Assembly: GCA_902796745.1 (NCBI GenBank)
Contig: CADBQC010000010.1
Location: 1-14,967, forward strand
From: an uncultured Pseudomonadota bacterium
Lineage (GTDB): Bacteria; Pseudomonadota; Alphaproteobacteria; RUG11792
Reading direction: 5' to 3'
Length of the DNA: 14,967 bases
The notes beneath the pieces were generated by a model. It was given only the letters and a program-made list of their open reading frames with translations, was not told the origin of the DNA and made no database searches. A program made the translations under genes and the position numbers. Below are positions 1-7,036 of this stretch, one piece after another. The number at the start of each line of letters is the position of its first letter. The first letter of the stretch is position 1.

Positions 1-137
1 ACTCCCGCTTTCCACAATCCTTTATATCCGCAAACTTTACAGGTTTCCAACATGCTTGGCTCATCCAATCATCCTTTACACAAAAATTGATATGATTTTT
101 CTTTATCCGTTTGCCAATCCCATGCAGATTCAATCAT
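1..137 (-). CDS. Possible N-terminal part of an unidentified protein, running off the left edge
   Basis: Reading leftwards from ATG at 137-135 there are 45 codons without a stop up to the window edge. The translation begins MIESAWDWQTDKEK and contains four Trp and three Cys, with a mixed, protein-like composition. I do not recognise the family. No convincing Shine-Dalgarno sequence precedes the ATG, and the codons upstream in frame run into the rpsU promoter without another ATG. The open stretch could be chance: about 45 codons is not very long in AT-rich DNA. If real, the gene is divergent from rpsU, and the two promoters would share the region around 137-210. Confidence 0.3.
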
Positions 138-165
138 TGCATCGTTCTGACGAGCAGTATATACT
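137..165 (+). promoter_or_regulatory. Candidate sigma-70 promoter for rpsU
   Basis: A -35-like TTGCAT (137-142) is followed after exactly 17 nt by TATACT (160-165), one mismatch from the -10 consensus. Transcription would begin near 172, giving a leader of about 40 nt before the chosen rpsU start. The -35 is weak (three of six matches), so the call rests on the -10, the spacing and the position. Confidence 0.5.
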
Positions 166-195
166 ATCGCTATGATGGAGAGTTTTGTTATTAGA

Positions 196-203
196 AAGGG
201 GGG
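196..203 (+). promoter_or_regulatory. Shine-Dalgarno site that fixes the rpsU start
   Basis: AAGGGGGG ends 7 nt before ATG 211. It selects this ATG over the in-frame ATGs at 172 and 175, which lie at the predicted transcription start and lack a ribosome site. Confidence 0.7.
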
Positions 204-210
204 ACTGAGA

Positions 211-414
211 ATGGAAGTAACTGTAAATGGCGATAATATAGATCATGCTTTGCGCATTTTGAAAAAGAAGATGCAAAGAGAAGGAATTTATAAGGATATA
301 AAGCTCCACCGAAGATTTGAAAAGCCTTCAGTAAAAAAAGCACGTAAGCGGACAGAATCCTTGAGAAGGACGCGAAAGTTGAGCAGACGAAGACTCGCAA
401 TCGAAGGATACTAA
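211..414 (+). CDS. rpsU: 30S ribosomal protein S21
   Basis: This small, very basic protein of 67 residues belongs to the S21 family, which sits on the 30S platform near the anti-Shine-Dalgarno end of 16S rRNA and helps initiation. The family hallmark is visible: [17 protein letters not shown] (residues 8-24), followed by a FEKPS segment and a C-terminal run of Arg/Lys. Length is normal for the family (about 65-75). I start at 211 rather than 172 because family members begin just before the V-x-V strand and a strong AAGGGGGG lies 7 nt upstream. The gene stands alone, with a promoter at 137-165 and a terminator at 419-444. Confidence 0.95.
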   Translation: MEVTVNGDNIDHALRILKKKMQREGIYKDIKLHRRFEKPSVKKARKRTESLRRTRKLSRRRLAIEGY

Positions 415-418
415 CAAT

Positions 419-444
419 GGGTGCATTGGCACCCTATTTTTTTT
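419..444 (+). terminator. Intrinsic terminator of rpsU
   Basis: A perfect 6-bp stem GGGTGC/GCACCC with loop ATTG (419-434) is followed by TATTTTTTTT. It begins 4 nt after the rpsU stop. On the opposite strand the tail is not T-rich, so it probably does not serve the convergent glycosyltransferase gene. Confidence 0.9.
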
Positions 445-450
445 GTGAAT

Positions 451-1461
451 TTAGTTTAATTGTTCGTTTACAATTTTTTCAGCAAAAGATCCTTTGATAA
501 TTTTGCGTTTTTTCCAGTGTGAAGCACCGCAAATTTTATGTATGGGAAATGTCTTTAGCTGTTTCCATACTTTTGGATCATATTGCTCATTCAATTTGGA
601 ATCGAGATTCAAAAATTGTTTTTCAGGGTAGTAATGATTGCGGAGCATATTCATTATGGCATCGAAAAATTGTGGATCTTCCTCCATAGCTACTGCCGTA
701 AATTCGTAAAACACAAAATAATCTGACCAATTTCTGTCTTTCCAATACTCATTTAAAAATGCAACCATACATTCCATGACATAATTGTGTGGATTGGCTA
801 CGTACATGAAGTAATTACAAAACATTCCGGGCAATAGCAAATCCTTATATTTAAAGTCAGGTAATTTTTTTGGATTGATGTCGCACAACGATGGCGCGAA
901 AAAGTCTGCATTAAATATATCTTCTGGAATAGCATCCGTAAGTAACACCGTGCTATCGAGCCACAATCCACCATACTCGTTTAACAAATTAACTCGCACG
1001 ATATCAGAAAAATGAGCCTCACAAATTATGCCGTCCTTGTATTTTGTCATCACATATTCCGGAAGTTTTATGTATTTCTTCACAGAGTTTTTATCGAGAA
1101 TTATGATATCCATGTTAGGAATGTGCTTCTTGATACTTTTCAGACATATACGGACAATTTCTGGAGCCTTTTCAAGTTCTTCACTCCAATAGAACCAAAT
1201 TTTATGCGGGTATGGATTAGGCAAAGTTTTTTGCGTTTTTGTCCGATTTAACACATAGGTATACTTTCTTAAATTTTCTTTCATAATAACTTTATGCAAA
1301 AAGTTATAAGGATTTTTCATTAAGTTTGTTGTAAATCTATTTATACGATTTGTAAGTTGCAAATTTAAGTCGTTTGTTATTTTGTATGTGTGCAAACAGA
1401 AAACAAAAATTACAATGAATAAGCAAGCATATATGATGTGGAATATATTTTGTGGCTTCAC
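451..1461 (-). CDS. Membrane-anchored glycosyltransferase, capsular-polysaccharide-synthesis / GT32-like
   Basis: The 336-residue protein has one N-terminal hydrophobic segment (about residues 6-24) and then a soluble glycosyltransferase domain. Family features visible are the IWFYW strand motif (88-92), the conserved SD..R...L...GG block (152-165) and the metal/nucleotide-sugar motif GGLWLDST (164-171) with D169 as the likely DXD-type acid. This pattern fits the DXD sugar transferases related to the yeast OCH1 and capsular polysaccharide synthesis proteins (PF04488/PF05704 type). The predicted role is adding a sugar to a surface glycan at the inner membrane; donor and acceptor cannot be read from the sequence. 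The start is GTG with only a weak upstream AGAAAGG about 25 nt away. Met48 is an alternative start but would remove the anchor. The gene is convergent with rpsU and divergent from the MarR gene, and is AT-richer than the housekeeping genes, suggesting accessory status. Confidence 0.75.
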   Translation of the reverse strand: MKPQNIFHIIYACLFIVIFVFCLHTYKITNDLNLQLTNRINRFTTNLMKNPYNFLHKVIMKENLRKYTYVLNRTKTQKTLPNPYPHKIWFYWSEELEKAPEIVRICLKSIKKHIPNMDIIILDKNSVKKYIKLPEYVMTKYKDGIICEAHFSDIVRVNLLNEYGGLWLDSTVLLTDAIPEDIFNADFFAPSLCDINPKKLPDFKYKDLLLPGMFCNYFMYVANPHNYVMECMVAFLNEYWKDRNWSDYFVFYEFTAVAMEEDPQFFDAIMNMLRNHYYPEKQFLNLDSKLNEQYDPKVWKQLKTFPIHKICGASHWKKRKIIKGSFAEKIVNEQLN

Positions 1462-1487
1462 TTTATGATTCTAAATCTTAACCTTTC

Positions 1488-1499
1488 TATACTAGTATA
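1488..1499. promoter_or_regulatory. Perfect palindrome overlapping a -10 element, possible operator
   Basis: TATACTAGTATA is identical to its reverse complement over 12 bp. It overlaps the candidate -10 of the glycosyltransferase promoter, the position expected of a repressor site. The divergent MarR-family gene begins 210 bp away, and MarR proteins bind short AT-rich palindromes as dimers. The link to that regulator is inference. Short palindromes of A and T also arise by chance in DNA this AT-rich. Confidence 0.35.
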
Positions 1500-1523
1500 T
1501 TTGCCATGTAGAACACTCATCAA
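1494..1523 (-). promoter_or_regulatory. Candidate promoter of the glycosyltransferase gene
   Basis: Read on the minus strand, TTGATG (1518-1523) and TATACT (1494-1499) are 18 nt apart. Transcription would start about 25-30 nt upstream of the GTG. The -10 is embedded in the palindrome at 1488-1499. The call is motif-based only. Confidence 0.45.
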
Positions 1524-1709
1524 GGACAAAAATTATAATGCGAGATAATAAGGTTGCCGCAAAAATATAAAGAATGTTTTTTTAGAATAATTCGCAATTT
1601 TGATAAAAAACTAATTTTTCATCTATAAAATAATATTCCAAAATTAAAGGATATTTAACAAAATTACAGTAGCATTTAGTTAAGAGGTAATTTTATTGAG
1701 TGAAACTTT

Positions 1710-2162
1710 ATGAATAACGGTTGTATAGATATTTCAATTTATGGTGAAAAAAACTATAAATTGTTCTTGGAAGCAATTAAGCAGGAACTAGATCTCGCGA
1801 AATATACGGATTTGACCCCAATACAGGCACTAATATTGCTGAATATCAGTGATAATGTGTTGACCATAGGTGAGGTTATGTCCCGTGGATATTATTTGGG
1901 CTCAAATGCTTCATATAATATCAAAAAGCTTACAAATACCGGATATATATCAACGGTTCCATCTGATTATGATAGAAGAGCCATAATTATCAAATTAACT
2001 AAAAAAGGTATCGAACTGTGTGCCAAAATAGACAAAGCACTTAATAATCATCTGGAATTGGCAATAAAGAAGACAAAAATAAAACTTGACGTTCATGCTG
2101 GACTAGAGTTTCTAAAAAATGTCGAAAGATTTTGGAATGAAGTGCTTAATGGAAGAATTTGA
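1710..2162 (+). CDS. MarR-family winged-helix transcriptional regulator (LdtR-like)
   Basis: This is a 150-residue DNA-binding regulator. The winged helix-turn-helix spans about residues 36-98: TPIQALILLNI (36-46), the recognition-helix region SRGYYLGSNASYNIKKL (58-74), and the wing with the MarR signature SDYDRRAIIIKLTKKG (85-100). Flanking helices at 12-32 and 102-147 should form the dimer interface. The YYLGSN.SYN.KKL segment resembles alphaproteobacterial regulators of the LdtR type, known from Liberibacter to control an L,D-transpeptidase; this is recall, not a search. An in-frame stop just upstream rules out a longer N-terminus. The ribosome site is weak (GAG at 1698-1700; AGAGG at 1683-1687). 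It is divergent from the glycosyltransferase gene, its possible target. Confidence 0.85.
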   Translation: MNNGCIDISIYGEKNYKLFLEAIKQELDLAKYTDLTPIQALILLNISDNVLTIGEVMSRGYYLGSNASYNIKKLTNTGYISTVPSDYDRRAIIIKLTKKGIELCAKIDKALNNHLELAIKKTKIKLDVHAGLEFLKNVERFWNEVLNGRI

Positions 2163-2179
2163 ACGGAATATGCAAAATA

Positions 2180-2203
2180 GTTGACGCTCGTAAGAGCGTC
2201 AAC
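2180..2203 (+). terminator. Strong hairpin after the marR gene, probable terminator with a poor U-tract
   Basis: GTTGACGCTC and GAGCGTCAAC form a perfect 10-bp stem around loop GTAA, starting 17 nt after the MarR stop codon. The following sequence, AAATATGTTCTTAT, is only moderately T-rich, so this is an imperfect intrinsic terminator. The opposite strand has TATTTT after the stem, but no minus-strand gene lies next to it. Confidence 0.5.
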
Positions 2204-2336
2204 AAATATGTTCTTATCTTGCAAATATTTATTTTGTGATTGGACTTTTCATAAAATCGTTTGAAAAAATTTTATAAAAAATTTAGGAAAACGGAATAGA
2301 CTGGCAGTATGGTTAAGATGAAAGGTTGCTTGAGGC

Positions 2337-3131
2337 ATGATTAAATACTGTAAAAGAGCGGGTTTCTGTGTTGCCGTTTTTTATACTGTTAACACAGTGA
2401 CTGCTATGGATTACGAGAGTAAAAATATTATTTCAAATTGCACGACTGATGTGAGTAATAATCTTACTGGCCTTAGCGAGGATATTGCAGATTTACAGAG
2501 ACAATATAATTCTTTGAAAGAAAGAATAACTGTCTTGAGAGCCGGGTTGCTTAAGGTACAAAAGGAAACAAACCAGCTTTGTGTTAGAAGGAGCATATTT
2601 CAAAACGACCCTAAAGTCAAATATGAGATATACAGTGCAAAGGATAAGATACAGTTAGAGGAGAATAAGAAAAAAAAATTTAAAGATGATCTCATATCAT
2701 CCATACTAAATTATCAAGGTGCATGGGGTCCTCTTAATAAGATAATGGATGATAACCCCATTGTTAAAATGTATGCACGTAACTGTGTTTTAGACAGAAA
2801 TATCGAACTTAGATCTGCCTTATTTCAAATGGATGACAAAATAAGTGAGGCTCAGTCACAAAAAGTATATTTGGAAAATATGTTTTGGTTAGCAGAGATG
2901 GAAAAACGTGCAGAGCCAGAATTTGAATTTCCTGTGGATAAAACGTTTACGAAAGATGTATACGAGTTATTAAAAGAGAATGATTTTTTAATAGAAGAGT
3001 ACCAAAAAAAGCAAGCTAAGTTAGCCGAGATTGAAAAACGAAATAAACAACTACAAGCGGACATATACGGATTGGGTATGAAGTTGCCGAAAATTAAACT
3101 GGATAATTTAAATATACGGATTCATCACTGA
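2337..3131 (+). CDS. Secreted coiled-coil protein of unknown function
   Basis: The protein has 264 residues and belongs to no family I recognise. A short basic N-terminus followed by a weakly hydrophobic segment and VTA at 21-23 looks like a Sec signal peptide cleaved near residue 23. The mature part is rich in Lys, Glu, Gln and Leu, with heptad-like stretches at about 46-85, 158-192 and 205-248, so long helical coiled coils are expected. It could be a periplasmic scaffold or an exported host-interaction protein; the sequence does not decide. AAAGG at 2321-2325 lies 11 nt before the ATG and is the best ribosome site. The 3' end overlaps the convergent mtaB gene by 38 bp. No family members or conserved neighbours are apparent. 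Confidence 0.7.
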   Translation: MIKYCKRAGFCVAVFYTVNTVTAMDYESKNIISNCTTDVSNNLTGLSEDIADLQRQYNSLKERITVLRAGLLKVQKETNQLCVRRSIFQNDPKVKYEIYSAKDKIQLEENKKKKFKDDLISSILNYQGAWGPLNKIMDDNPIVKMYARNCVLDRNIELRSALFQMDDKISEAQSQKVYLENMFWLAEMEKRAEPEFEFPVDKTFTKDVYELLKENDFLIEEYQKKQAKLAEIEKRNKQLQADIYGLGMKLPKIKLDNLNIRIHH

Positions 3132-4335
3132 AATCTGTTACTGTTCCATTTATAATTGTTCGCGGAAGCAGATTACCAGGCATTTTAAATGGAACGAACG
3201 AGTCTGTTTTCCCAAAGGAAGTTTCGTTTTCAGATTTTTCAATCACTCCTGTAATCTGCTTGTGTACGAGTGATTGGAAGAGCTTTTCTTTAGTTTGCTG
3301 AGCCTTCTCGCGCAATATTTTTGCCCTCCCGTGGATAATTTGTGATGGGAGTTGTATCATTGTTGATGCTACGGTGCCAGTCCGTGGTGAGAATGGAAAA
3401 ACGTGAAGTAAGGATAGATGAGCTTCATCCACGAGTTTTAGTGTATTCTCAAACATGTCCTCTGTTTCTGTCGGAAATCCAGCAATAAAATCGCTTCCGA
3501 AGACTACGTCGGGGCGTTTATTTAAAATGTTATTGCATAGTCTTATAACATCATCACGATTATGTCGGCGACGCATATCTTTCAAAACATCATTGTCTCC
3601 AGACTGAATACTCAAATGAAAATGTGGCATCACTCGTGCTTCATTTGTCATTATGTCGAATAATTTTTTATCAATTCCGGCAGGATCTAGCGATGAAATA
3701 CGCAAACGTTCTAATGAAGTTTCGGAAATTATTTGGGTGATAATGTCAGCAAGAGTTAAATCGTCGTATCTATACGATGTTATATCAATGCCAGATAACA
3801 CTACTTCATTAAATCCAATGGAAATAAAGTGATTTATTCGTCTTAGGATGACATCAAGTGGTAAACTTTGTGACTTTCCGCGAGTATACGGAACAATGCA
3901 ATACGTGCAAAAATGCTCACAACCATTTTGAATAGGCAAAAATGCGCGTACTCTATTTGCGAACATTTCATCGCTATCCTCCACAATTTCTTCATTATTA
4001 GAGATAGAAGGCACTATCCCCTCTGCTATATTTACGTATGATTTTGGATCACTTTTTTTGCTATTCGAAATTACAGTTATACCATCTAATTCACTAAAGT
4101 ATTTTCCCGACGTTACCGTTGAGCAACCTGTTACAATCACTTTTGCTTCTGGATTATCGCGAAGAGCCTTGCGTACTGCTTGTCTTGATTGACGCTCAGC
4201 TTCTTGAGTGACAGCGCAAGTGTTTATTATTATCACATCATGTGTAGGAGCTAGTTTTTCAACTATAGATTTAGCTATTTCAGTCTCATAAAAATTAAAC
4301 CTACAGCCTAATGTTATAGTCTTTATTTTAGACAT
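3094..4335 (-). CDS. mtaB: tRNA (N6-threonylcarbamoyladenosine(37)-C2)-methylthiotransferase MtaB
   Basis: This radical-SAM enzyme of about 413 residues adds a methylthio group to t6A at position 37 of tRNAs reading ANN codons, giving ms2t6A. The N-terminal methylthiotransferase domain supplies three cluster cysteines, in TLGCRFN (C11), NTCAVT (C40) and VTGCS (C71). The radical-SAM motif is CEHFCTYC (C139, C143, C146), followed by YTRGKSQS. A TRAM-like domain closes the C-terminus. The GCRFN variant and total length fit MtaB rather than MiaB or RimO. I chose ATG 4335, 1 nt after the transporter stop, because family members begin a few residues before the TLGC strand. A GTG at 4359 or ATG at 4356 with AAGG upstream would add seven or eight residues and overlap the transporter gene. 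It is the last gene of the dnaA operon. Confidence 0.93.
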   Translation of the reverse strand: MSKIKTITLGCRFNFYETEIAKSIVEKLAPTHDVIIINTCAVTQEAERQSRQAVRKALRDNPEAKVIVTGCSTVTSGKYFSELDGITVISNSKKSDPKSYVNIAEGIVPSISNNEEIVEDSDEMFANRVRAFLPIQNGCEHFCTYCIVPYTRGKSQSLPLDVILRRINHFISIGFNEVVLSGIDITSYRYDDLTLADIITQIISETSLERLRISSLDPAGIDKKLFDIMTNEARVMPHFHLSIQSGDNDVLKDMRRRHNRDDVIRLCNNILNKRPDVVFGSDFIAGFPTETEDMFENTLKLVDEAHLSLLHVFPFSPRTGTVASTMIQLPSQIIHGRAKILREKAQQTKEKLFQSLVHKQITGVIEKSENETSFGKTDSFVPFKMPGNLLPRTIINGTVTDFSDESVYLNYPV

Positions 4336-4336
4336 A

Positions 4337-5671
4337 TCAGTCTTTTTTCTCGGCATCACTTAGAACCTTAGAGCGTTTGTTCCAAGTTAATGCTAAGAAT
4401 ATCGAAGCAAAACCTGCAGATATCATAGTTGCTATGAAGACGTAATTCCATCCACAATTGTCAGCAAGCCATCCTGCGCCAAATCCAGCTATCGCTGTAC
4501 CTGCATATCCTAGCGTTCCTGTAAATCCGGAAGCCGTTGCCGCTGCGCGCTTCGATGCAAAATCAGCTGCTGCAACTCCAATCAATATTTGAGGCCCTGA
4601 AATCAAAAAACCTATACCCAGCATGCAAACGGAGCTGATTACGTGTGAATCTCTCGGAACGATCCACAATATCGAAACCAGTATTCCCAGTATTATCATA
4701 CACATTGAGGATACAGGCCCTCGCCGTCCTTTAAACACTTTGTCTGAAATATATCCAGCGCAAAGTCCTCCAAACATGCTGGCTATATCGAACGCAACCA
4801 TTTGGAACCCCGCTCCAGCTAAACTACTGCCTTTGGATTCCAAAAGTAACGTTGGCCCCCAATTCAAAAATGTCATTCGGCAAATGTATACAAATAGATT
4901 TGCAAAGCCAACGTACCACACTAATTTATTGCCAAGAGCCATTTTCAATGTTTCTCTATAGTTCAAATGTACTTCTTCTTCAGTTTTCCACTTCTCACTT
5001 TGGGCAACTGATGCAATACCCGTCATCTTTTCTACTGAAGGCAAATTCAAAGATTCTGGAGTATTACGCAGTCTATTAAACACAAAACCAGCAACAAATA
5101 TGGCTACAATTCCAGGAATAAAGAAGACGTAGCGCCAGCCGAAGTGCATAAGTATATATGGGGCAATTGAAACTATTAAAGCGCTTCCGAATTGATGAGA
5201 AGTATTCCACAAAGCCCATTTTGTTCCTATCTCAGTGGGGCTATACCAATGGGTTAGCATCTTAGCGCATGCAGGCCACCCCATAGATTGAAAACAATAA
5301 TTTAAAGCCCAAAATATTGCAAACATCGGGATAATCGAACTAAATCCCATGCAAATATTCACGAATGCTGAAAGCAATAGCCCTGTGGCCATAACATACC
5401 GAGCGCTATATCTGTCTCCAACCATTCCAAAAAAGCATTTACCAATACCATACAAAATAGCCGCTATTGAAATAACAATTCCTATATCAGATTTTGTGAT
5501 ATTTAAATCGGAACAAATCGCTGGTATTGCTATAGAAAAATTCTGACGTACTAAATAGAAGGCGGCATATCCAATCATAATGGAATACATTGTCCTAAAG
5601 CGCCAATACTTGAACACTTTATTGCAACTATCAGAATATTGAGACTTGTTTCTACTTCTCAAAAATGCCAT
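4337..5671 (-). CDS. MFS organophosphate:phosphate antiporter-family transporter (GlpT/UhpT/UhpC-like)
   Basis: This is a 444-residue, 12-helix major facilitator of the OPA family, which exchanges phosphate for phosphorylated sugars or glycerol-3-phosphate across the inner membrane. Residues matching the GlpT binding site are present: YLVRQNF (R42), YGIGKCFFG (K78), WNTSHQ (H159) and YICRMTFLNW (R265). The two arginines are the phosphate ligands in GlpT. The MFS loop motif appears as GMVGDRYSAR (82-91). A retained binding site favours a transporter over a pure sensor such as UhpC, but the exact substrate cannot be read. An intracellular bacterium could use it to take host sugar phosphates. 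AAGGAG (5677-5682), 5 nt before the ATG, overlaps the dnaA stop codon. It lies between dnaA and mtaB. Confidence 0.88.
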   Translation of the reverse strand: MAFLRSRNKSQYSDSCNKVFKYWRFRTMYSIMIGYAAFYLVRQNFSIAIPAICSDLNITKSDIGIVISIAAILYGIGKCFFGMVGDRYSARYVMATGLLLSAFVNICMGFSSIIPMFAIFWALNYCFQSMGWPACAKMLTHWYSPTEIGTKWALWNTSHQFGSALIVSIAPYILMHFGWRYVFFIPGIVAIFVAGFVFNRLRNTPESLNLPSVEKMTGIASVAQSEKWKTEEEVHLNYRETLKMALGNKLVWYVGFANLFVYICRMTFLNWGPTLLLESKGSSLAGAGFQMVAFDIASMFGGLCAGYISDKVFKGRRGPVSSMCMIILGILVSILWIVPRDSHVISSVCMLGIGFLISGPQILIGVAAADFASKRAAATASGFTGTLGYAGTAIAGFGAGWLADNCGWNYVFIATMISAGFASIFLALTWNKRSKVLSDAEKKD

Positions 5672-5680
5672 ACAATCTCC

Positions 5681-7024
5681 TTAATTTTCAATCGACTTGG
5701 TCAATATCTCGAGGTTTGTTGCAAATTCACGATCCTTTGCAATATTCTCTTTGACCTTTTTCACTGCATGTATTACAGTCGAATGATCTTTCCCGCCAAA
5801 ACTGCGACCTATATCCGGCAATGACTTTGTTGTCAACTGCTTCGCCAAGTACATCGCGACATGTCTGGCTGTAGCAATAGACTTTTGCCTTTTGGTGGAA
5901 TTCAAATCAGTTAACTTTATGTTGTAAAACTCACATACTTTTCGCTGAATTAAGTCCATTGTAATATATTTTTCATTGGAGCGCAACAAATCCCGCAAAA
6001 CGTCACTTGCCATATCGATTGTTATGTTAGCTCCGACCAATGTTGCGTGTGCGACAATGCGATTTAATGCTCCTTCTAATTCACGTATGTTGGATGTAAT
6101 TTTCATCGACAAAAATTCCAAGACCTCATTTGGAATCTTTACCTTATGTTTGCGAACTTTTGATTGCAGAATTCCCAACCTTAGCTCATAATTTGTGGGG
6201 TGTATGTCTGCCACCAATCCCCATCCTAAGCGGGATTTTAGCCGTTCCTCCATGCCATCGAGATCTGATGGCGATTTATCTGCAGATAATATTACTTGTC
6301 GATTGTTATTAACTAACTCATTAAATGTGTGAAAAAACTCCTCTTGTGTTGTGTCCTTGCCACCGATAAACTGAACATCATCAATCATCAAAACATCAAC
6401 ATTTCTGAACATCTCTTTGAAGGACATAGCGTCTTTATACCTGAGAGATTTTATGAATAAATACATAAATTTTTCTGCAGATAGATATATAAAGCGCTTG
6501 TGAGGTTGCTTCTCTTTGATGTGCCAGGCAATAGCGTGCATCAAATGAGTTTTTCCAAGCCCAACTCCTCCATATAAAAATAAAGGGTTGAACGCAGGGC
6601 TGTCCGACTCTGCTACTCTCATAGCAGCTGCATAAGCAAATTCATTTGGCTTTCCCACGATAAAGTTCTTAAATGTGAATTTTTTATCTAAAGGTGTAGT
6701 TTCAGCAAACGTTTTGTGACTTTTATTTTCGTCAGATTTAGCAACTGTTTCCGGATTGTTGTTATCATAAACGTCTATATTTACACAATTTATTTGGCAT
6801 CCACTTGCATTCAGTGCATTTACAATCACATCTGCATATCGCCAAGTTACATTGTCTTTAACGTATTTCGAAGGAGCAGAAATTTTGGCAATATCATCCT
6901 TTATCTCTATTAGATGCAATTTGGAAAACCAGGCATCATAATCGCTTTCACTTAGCTCTCGCCTTATGTCTGCAAGTGTTTCATTCCAAATCTGTTTTAT
7001 TTCTTCTGCAACACTATCTAACAT
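5681..7024 (-). CDS. dnaA: Chromosomal replication initiator protein DnaA
   Basis: This AAA+ ATPase binds DnaA boxes, opens the origin and loads the replicative helicase. Its 447 residues are normal in length and all four domains are present: domain I (1-80) for oligomerisation and helicase contact, a short linker (85-115), the AAA+ core (115-335) and the C-terminal helix-turn-helix domain (355-447). Visible motifs are Walker A GGVGLGKT (152-159), Walker B VLMIDD (211-216), the RLKSRLGWGLVADI stretch (261-274) with the box VII arginine, and the DnaA signature region LPDIGRSFGGKDHSTV (402-417). In the signature, K412 and S415 replace the common Arg and Thr (GGRDHTT); both changes are conservative. 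It sits 12 nt downstream of a lipoprotein gene and is the third gene of a five-gene unit, so it has no private promoter visible. The start MLDSVAEEI fits the family. Confidence 0.98.
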   Translation of the reverse strand: MLDSVAEEIKQIWNETLADIRRELSESDYDAWFSKLHLIEIKDDIAKISAPSKYVKDNVTWRYADVIVNALNASGCQINCVNIDVYDNNNPETVAKSDENKSHKTFAETTPLDKKFTFKNFIVGKPNEFAYAAAMRVAESDSPAFNPLFLYGGVGLGKTHLMHAIAWHIKEKQPHKRFIYLSAEKFMYLFIKSLRYKDAMSFKEMFRNVDVLMIDDVQFIGGKDTTQEEFFHTFNELVNNNRQVILSADKSPSDLDGMEERLKSRLGWGLVADIHPTNYELRLGILQSKVRKHKVKIPNEVLEFLSMKITSNIRELEGALNRIVAHATLVGANITIDMASDVLRDLLRSNEKYITMDLIQRKVCEFYNIKLTDLNSTKRQKSIATARHVAMYLAKQLTTKSLPDIGRSFGGKDHSTVIHAVKKVKENIAKDREFATNLEILTKSIEN

Positions 7025-7036
7025 CTTATCTATGCC

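Noticed and set aside
172..210. Longer rpsU start at ATG 172
   Set aside because: It would begin at the predicted transcription start without a ribosome site and would add 13 residues not found in S21 proteins.
191..400. 69-codon open frame antisense to rpsU
   Set aside because: It is a shadow of the rpsU frame; composition (Phe/Ser/Leu-rich) and lack of a ribosome site argue against coding.
2318..2343. Short out-of-frame leader peptide (MKGCLRHD) just before the coiled-coil gene
   Set aside because: Eight codons with no regulatory codon pattern and no attenuator hairpin; likely chance.
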